Of a DNA stretch of 17,984 nt, positions 14,020-17,984 are shown in pieces. Each line of letters begins with the position of its first letter. Positions within the stretch are counted from its first letter, which is position 1. This DNA comes from DASVXQ01 sp046727955. GTDB lineage: Bacteria; Actinomycetota; CALGFH01. The stretch is taken from positions 1 through 17,984 of the forward strand of contig JBKPDO010000193.1 in NCBI GenBank assembly GCA_046727955.1. The letters are read 5' to 3'. The position numbers and the translations under genes are program-made. The notes under the pieces are model-generated. The model saw nothing but the letters and a program-made list of their open reading frames with translations. It searched no databases and was not told the DNA's origin.

Positions 14020-14806
14020 CCCGTTCTCAGGTCCACCGCTCTACAGCCCATCCTTTGTCGACGCGCTGCGGGCCTACGCGCCGGAGCTGCTCCAGCCACC
14101 GGCGCTGCCCCCCGGGCTGGTGCCGGAGGTGATGCACGGCACCACAGTGGCGGCCTTGCGCTACGCCGACGGCGTGGTGGCCGCTGGCGACCGGCGTGCC
14201 ACCGAGGGTCTGGCGATTGCCCAGCGCGATATCGAGAAGGTCTTTCCGGCTGACAATTACTCGGCGGTGGCGATCGCGGGCGTGGCCGGCACCGGGATCG
14301 AGATGATCCGCCTGTTCCAGACGGAGCTGGAGCACTACGAGAAAATCGAAGGCTTCCCGCTCTCGCTGGAGGGCAAGGCCAACAAGCTCGGCCAGATGGT
14401 CCGCTCCAACCTGGCCATGGCCATGCAGGGACTGGTGGTGGTGCCGCTGTTCTGCGGCTATGACCTGCGGCGCAGGACGGGGCGCATCTTCCGCTACGAC
14501 GTCACCGGCGGGCGCTGGGAGGACGCCGACTACCACACCATCGGCTCGGGTGGCCGCGACGCGCGCGGCAGCCTGAAGAAGCGCTTCCATCCGGACATGG
14601 ACCGCAAGACGGCGGTCGACGCGGCGGTCGAGGCGCTGTACGACGCCGCTGAGGAGGACGCCGCCACCGGAGGGCCTGACCTGGTCCGCGGCATCTTCCC
14701 CCTGGTCGCGACGGTGACCGCGGACGGGTACCAGCGCCTGGACGACGACGAGGTGCGCGCCGTGGCCGAGCGAGTCGTCGCCGCCCGCGCGGACGGGGAG
14801 GGCTGA
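14006..14806 (+). CDS. prcB: 20S proteasome beta subunit (catalytic)
   Basis: N-terminal threonine protease forming the inner rings of the 20S core. The TTG at 14006 is the only sensible start: no ATG or GTG lies upstream in frame, and downstream ones would delete the propeptide. The 266-aa precursor has a 45-residue propeptide ending MHG, cleaved before Thr46, which becomes catalytic Thr1. Relative to that residue, Asp17 (GDRR) and Lys33 (IEKVF) are in place. Further family blocks are ELEHYEKIEGFPL, AMAMQGL and DAAEEDAATGGPDLVRGIFP. Its purine-rich upstream region overlaps the end of pup, so expression probably depends on coupling to pup. It is followed by prcA after four bases. Confidence 0.96.
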   Translation: MRERDPFSGPPLYSPSFVDALRAYAPELLQPPALPPGLVPEVMHGTTVAALRYADGVVAAGDRRATEGLAIAQRDIEKVFPADNYSAVAIAGVAGTGIEMIRLFQTELEHYEKIEGFPLSLEGKANKLGQMVRSNLAMAMQGLVVVPLFCGYDLRRRTGRIFRYDVTGGRWEDADYHTIGSGGRDARGSLKKRFHPDMDRKTAVDAAVEALYDAAEEDAATGGPDLVRGIFPLVATVTADGYQRLDDDEVRAVAERVVAARADGEG

Positions 14807-14810
14807 GCCG

Positions 14811-15605
14811 ATGTCCATGCCGTTCTGGGTCCCGCCCGAGCAGTGGACCAAGGACAAGGCCGACTACGCACGCAAGGGGATCGCGCGCGGGCGGCCGCTG
14901 GTGGTGCTCGAGTACGCGGACGGCATCGTCTTCGTGGCCGACAACCCCTCGACCCACCTGCACAAGGTCTCCGAGCTGTACGACCGCATCGCCTTCGCGG
15001 CAGTCGGCCGGTTCTCGGAGTTCGAGAACCTGCGGCAGGCGGGCGTGCGGATCGCGGACATCCGCGGCTACTCCTACGGCCGCGAGGACGTGATCTCGAG
15101 CTCGATCGCCAACTCCTACTCGCAGGCGCTCGGCCAGGTCTTCATGCAGGAGCCCAAGCCCTACGAGGTCGAGCTGTGCGTGGCCGAGGTCGGCACGGAC
15201 GGGGCGCCGAACGCGCTCTACCACATCATCTACGACGGCACGGTGGTCGACCGCAAGGGCTTCCTGGCGATGGGCGGTGAGGCCGAGCAGCTCACCGCCG
15301 CGCTGCAGCGCGGCTATCGCGACGGCATGAGCCTCGAGGAGGCGATCCGCCTGGCCGTACGGTCGCTGCGCCCGCCCGCGTCGCCAGGCGCCGAGAGCAC
15401 CTCGCGCCTGGAGGTCGCGGTGCTCGAGCGCAGCCGGCCCAGGCGCGCCTTCCGGCGGCTCACCGACGAGCAGGTGGCCGCCGCCACCTCGTCCGGCGAG
15501 AGCGCGCCCGCCGACGGCGCCTCGTCCGGCGAGGGCGCGCCCGCCGATGGCGCCGCCGCCGGCGCCTCGCCCGGCTCGAGCGGGACCAGCACGTCCGGCG
15601 GCTGA
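14811..15605 (+). CDS. prcA: 20S proteasome alpha subunit
   Basis: Forms the outer gating rings of the 20S proteasome, which receive the C-terminal GQYL tail of Mpa. The ATG at 14811 lies four bases after prcB and follows GGGGAGGG. It has 264 aa: an N-terminal gate segment starting MSMPFWVPPEQWTKDKADYA, then the proteasome fold with YADGIVFVADNPS, YDRIAFAAVGRFSEFENLR, GRED and IYDGTVVDRKGF. There is no N-terminal catalytic Thr, as expected. The last ~38 residues are a Ser/Gly/Ala/Pro-rich tail containing an in-frame 33-bp duplication (15489-15521, 15522-15554, two mismatches) with the unit SSGEsAPADGA. Actinobacterial PrcA tails are variable, so this is probably tolerated. Confidence 0.96.
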   Translation: MSMPFWVPPEQWTKDKADYARKGIARGRPLVVLEYADGIVFVADNPSTHLHKVSELYDRIAFAAVGRFSEFENLRQAGVRIADIRGYSYGREDVISSSIANSYSQALGQVFMQEPKPYEVELCVAEVGTDGAPNALYHIIYDGTVVDRKGFLAMGGEAEQLTAALQRGYRDGMSLEEAIRLAVRSLRPPASPGAESTSRLEVAVLERSRPRRAFRRLTDEQVAAATSSGESAPADGASSGEGAPADGAAAGASPGSSGTSTSGG

Positions 15606-15606
15606 C

Positions 15607-17070
15607 GTGACCCAGCGGGAGCCGGCGCCGCCACCCTCGAGCGACCACCCAGGGCGGCCGAGCTGGCTGCCCCCGCCGGTCCCGCCTGAGCCCTCCGAGC
15701 CGCCGAGGCCGAGGCCCCCGCGCCGGCCCGGCCGGCGGCCGCTCCTTGTCACCGCGGCCGTAGTGGTGGTGCTCGCGCTGGTCGGCGGTGCGATCTCCGC
15801 CTGGGGGGACGGGCGCCAGAGCAGCCCGGCGGTGCCGAGCCCGGGCCCAGCGTCCAGCGCGGGGCCAGCGTCCAGCGCGGGCGGGGCCACGCCGGCGCCG
15901 CCCGGACCGAGCACCCCCGCCGGCGTCCGCGCCGTCGAGTCGGAGGTCGAGCGGCTGCGCGGCCTGCGCTTCCAGCGTCCGGTGCCGGTCACCGTGGAGT
16001 CGCCCGCCAAGGTCGCCGACCAGTTCCGCCGCCAGTTCGACCAGGAAAACAGCAAGGCCGACGTTCAGCGCCAGGGGCGGGCGCTGCAGCTGCTCGGCGA
16101 GCTGCCGCAGAGCACCGACTACTACGGGCTGCTCCGCGCGGTGGCCGCCGAGAGCGTGCTCGGCTTCTACGTCCCGGGCAAGCCGCCGGACCGGGGCAGG
16201 CTCTACGTTCGCTCCGACCAGGGCCTCGACCCCTATGCGCGCTTCGTGCTCGCCCACGAGCTGACTCACGCGGTCACCGACCAGCACTACGACCTGACCC
16301 TGGCCGACCGGCTCGCGGCCGGCGACGCCACCGACCGCCTCGACGCCTACACCGGGCTGGTCGAGGGCGACGCCACCGTGACCATGCAGCTCTACCACGA
16401 CAAGGTCCTGTCGCGGGCGGAGCAGGCGGAAGCCGACCGGGTCGGCGCCGCCCAGCGCACGCCCAAGCTCGACGCGGCGCCGCCGACGGTGCGCGAGTCG
16501 CTGCTGTTCCCGTATTCGGCCGGCGCGGCCTTCGTGGTGGCGCTCTACCGGCACGGTGGCTGGGAGGCGATCAACCGCGCCTACCGCGATCCGCCGGTCT
16601 CCACCGAGCAGCTCCTGCACCCGGAGCGGTACCTGGGCCAGCGCGACCAGCCGCAGACGGTGCGCGTGCCGGACCTGCGCGGCGCCCTCGGCTCGGGCTG
16701 GCGGCGGGCGGTGCGCTCGGAATGGGGCGAGCTCGACACCCGCCTGCTGCTCGAGGGCGCGTTCCCCGTGGCTACGGCCGAGCGCGTCGCCGCCGGCTGG
16801 GATGGCGGCGAGCTGCGCACCTTCGAGCGGGGCAGCCGCACGGCCCTGGTGCTGCGCACGGTCTGGGACTCGCCCGGCGAAGCCAGCGAGAGCTGCACCG
16901 CGATGTCGCGCTGGGCCACCGCCCGGTTCGGCCGAGGGGTCGTCGCTGATCGCTGGTCGGCGCCGCTTCAGGAGGCAGCGCTGGCCTGCCAGGGCACCCA
17001 CGTCGCCTGGCTGTCCGCACCGGACCGACCCACCCTCGACCGGATGGTGCGCGGCCTGGGCACACCGTAG
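15607..17070 (+). CDS. Membrane-anchored HExxH zinc metallopeptidase (putative)
   Basis: Unnamed protein of 487 aa. The GTG at 15607 lies one base after the prcA stop, implying translational coupling. Residues 1-44 are Pro/Arg-rich and probably cytoplasmic. One membrane segment spans ~46-66 (LLVTAAVVVVLALVGGAISAW). A Pro/Ala/Gly/Ser linker follows, including an in-frame 18-bp repeat (15847-15863, 15865-15881, unit PASSAG). The extracytoplasmic domain has HELTH at 217-221 and a downstream Glu253 in LVEGDAT, the spacing expected for a gluzincin-type third ligand. The C-terminal region (~330-487) has two or three cysteines and no known motif. The substrate is unknown; its place next to prcA suggests protein quality control but does not prove it. 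Confidence 0.78.
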   Translation: MTQREPAPPPSSDHPGRPSWLPPPVPPEPSEPPRPRPPRRPGRRPLLVTAAVVVVLALVGGAISAWGDGRQSSPAVPSPGPASSAGPASSAGGATPAPPGPSTPAGVRAVESEVERLRGLRFQRPVPVTVESPAKVADQFRRQFDQENSKADVQRQGRALQLLGELPQSTDYYGLLRAVAAESVLGFYVPGKPPDRGRLYVRSDQGLDPYARFVLAHELTHAVTDQHYDLTLADRLAAGDATDRLDAYTGLVEGDATVTMQLYHDKVLSRAEQAEADRVGAAQRTPKLDAAPPTVRESLLFPYSAGAAFVVALYRHGGWEAINRAYRDPPVSTEQLLHPERYLGQRDQPQTVRVPDLRGALGSGWRRAVRSEWGELDTRLLLEGAFPVATAERVAAGWDGGELRTFERGSRTALVLRTVWDSPGEASESCTAMSRWATARFGRGVVADRWSAPLQEAALACQGTHVAWLSAPDRPTLDRMVRGLGTP

Positions 17071-17102
17071 CCTGATTCCACCGAGCATTCAGACTGCGGG
17101 GC

Positions 17103-17223
17103 AGCACGGCACAGGTGCTCTTGGGGCCGCCGGAGGGGTCCGGGGCACCCCGAGGGGGTGCCCCGGAGGATCGGGTCCCGGTGGGAAGGGGGGAGCTCGC
17201 TCCCCCCACATGGAACGAGGACT
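17103..17223 (+). repeat. Dispersed hairpin repeat, copy 3, upstream of the GH15-like gene
   Basis: AGCACGGCACAGG and the 5' module GGCACAGGTGCTCTTGGGG (17108-17126) match copy 2. An extra hairpin (17139-17167) is inserted before the core. The core at 17188-17207 reads GGGGGGAGCTCGCTCCCCCC, the reverse complement of the core in copies 1 and 2. The 3' module ACATGGAACGAGGACT (17208-17223) is nevertheless in the same orientation as in the others, identical to copy 1. The rest of the 207-bp gap 17071-17277 shows no gene. Confidence 0.8.
17139..17167 (+). terminator. 13-bp perfect hairpin after the metallopeptidase gene
   Basis: 17139-17151 pairs perfectly with 17155-17167 (arm TCCGGGGCACCCC) around the loop GAG, 68 bases after the stop of the preceding gene. 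There is no T-tract. It may act as a U-less actinobacterial terminator for the prc operon or simply be part of the repeat. Confidence 0.45.
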
Positions 17224-17277
17224 TCTTGGACAAGGCACTCAGGACGATCTGTCACGTATCGGAATGGGGAGGGGAGC

Positions 17278-17984
17278 GTGCGGGGGTCGGTTCGTCATCT
17301 GTTCCTCGCCGGCCTGGCCGGCGCGCTGGTCGCGCCGCTGCTCGCCGCGTCCCGGCCCGGCACGCCGGCGCCGCTGGTGAGCGCGGGCCTGCTCGGCAAC
17401 GAGTGGGCGCTCGTGCCGGTCGCGCCGGACGAGGTCGCCGGCTCGAGGTACGTGGACGGCAGCAACGTCCTGCGCCTGGCCGACGGGCGCTACCGGTACC
17501 TGCCGCCGGGCGCTGGCGAGCCGGTGACCGTGGCGCCGGACGACCCGGGCGCGGCGGCGGCGATCGCGGCGGACCGGGCCTGGCTGGCCGAGGGCACCGT
17601 CCCTGGGGCAACCGCGGCCGAGCGCGACGCGGCCGGCCGCTCCCTGCTCGACCTTCGCCTGCTGCTACGGCCCGGCGGTGCCGCGATCGCGGCCCAGACT
17701 CCCTACTGGGCCTACGTCTGGCCGCGCGACGCGAGCTTCACGGTGGCCGCCTTCGCCAGCACCGGGCACCGCCGCGAGGCGCTCGAGATCCTGAGCTTCC
17801 TCGCCCGCACACAGCGGCCCGACGGCACCTGGCCGGCGCGCTCGCACCCGGACGGCAGGCCGGTCGATGACGGCCGGGCGGCGCAGCTCGACGCCACCGG
17901 CTGGGTCCCGTGGGCGGCCTGGCTGGCCACCGCACAAGGCCGCGACCTGGAGGCCGCGCGCGGTCTGTGGCCAATGGCTCGGGC
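17278..17984 (+). CDS. GH15-like glycoside hydrolase (glucoamylase/dextranase type), N-terminal part
   Basis: Partial: no stop before the window end, 235 codons visible. The GTG at 17278 follows GGGGAGGGGA (17266-17275). Residues 1-~25 look like a signal peptide (Arg residues, then LFLAGLAGALVAPLLAA), so export is likely. Residues 142-151 (PYWAYVWPRD), then PDGTWPARSHPDG near 181 and AQLDATGWVPWAAW from 202, are typical of the GH15 (alpha/alpha)6 barrel. The family hydrolyses glucosidic bonds of starch-like glucans, dextrans or trehalose. The catalytic acids and the C-terminal domain lie beyond the window, so activity and substrate cannot be judged. Copy 3 of the hairpin repeat occupies its upstream region. 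Confidence 0.8.
   Translation, partial: MRGSVRHLFLAGLAGALVAPLLAASRPGTPAPLVSAGLLGNEWALVPVAPDEVAGSRYVDGSNVLRLADGRYRYLPPGAGEPVTVAPDDPGAAAAIAADRAWLAEGTVPGATAAERDAAGRSLLDLRLLLRPGGAAIAAQTPYWAYVWPRDASFTVAAFASTGHRREALEILSFLARTQRPDGTWPARSHPDGRPVDDGRAAQLDATGWVPWAAWLATAQGRDLEAARGLWPMAR

Noticed and set aside
12099..14099. A 666-codon open frame on the minus strand
   Set aside because: It is antisense to dop and pup, which are unmistakable; the product has no recognisable domain.
13978..14253. A 91-codon plus-strand ORF overlapping pup and prcB
   Set aside because: It lies out of frame within the prcB propeptide and start of the mature subunit, has an Arg/Ala/Gly-rich composition and lacks its own ribosome binding site.

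Overview
The window is very GC-rich, densely coded DNA from the chromosome of an actinobacterium (Actinomycetota). The main evidence is a complete Pup-proteasome locus (mpa, dop, pup, prcB, prcA) together with OpcA, the actinobacterial partner of glucose-6-phosphate dehydrogenase. Genes use GTG and even TTG starts and overlap by GTGA/ATGA junctions. No transposase, phage gene, rRNA, tRNA or CRISPR array was seen. The tRNA-modification genes fit a thermophile or an organism with thermophilic ancestry, but this is inference.

Layout, left to right. (1) 205-4699 is an oxidative pentose phosphate block: gnd (short, NAD-type by sequence), zwf, opcA, then pgl after a 165-bp gap filled with repeats. 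The enzymes take glucose-6-P to ribulose-5-P. (2) 4823-6121 is an AlkZ/YcaQ-like DNA glycosylase, followed by an M50 site-2-type intramembrane protease at 6191-6934. (3) 7005-8988 is a tight operon: a TtuB-like beta-grasp sulfur carrier, a TtuA-like tRNA U54 2-thiolase and the TrmI tRNA m1A58 methyltransferase. In Thermus these act on neighbouring T-loop positions to heat-stabilise tRNA. (4) 9040-9957, on the minus strand, is an unrecognised protein convergent with trmI and divergent from mpa. (5) 10310-15605 is the Pup-proteasome locus: unfoldase Mpa, depupylase Dop, the modifier Pup (already ending in Glu), and proteasome beta and alpha subunits. It is followed one base later by a membrane-anchored HExxH metallopeptidase (15607-17070). 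The Pup ligase PafA is not in the window. (6) 17278 to the end is the N-terminal part of an exported GH15-like glycosidase cut by the window edge.

The least expected signals are non-coding. One repeat family, with a conserved 5' module, a G/C-run hairpin and a conserved 3' module, occurs three times, each just upstream of a gene start (gnd, pgl, GH15), and one copy has its hairpin core inverted relative to its flanks. Short tandem duplications are common. Those inside genes have periods divisible by three and create low-complexity linkers, while most of those between genes do not. The window also holds two unrelated protein-modifier-type small proteins, a TtuB-like ubiquitin fold and Pup, within about 7 kb.
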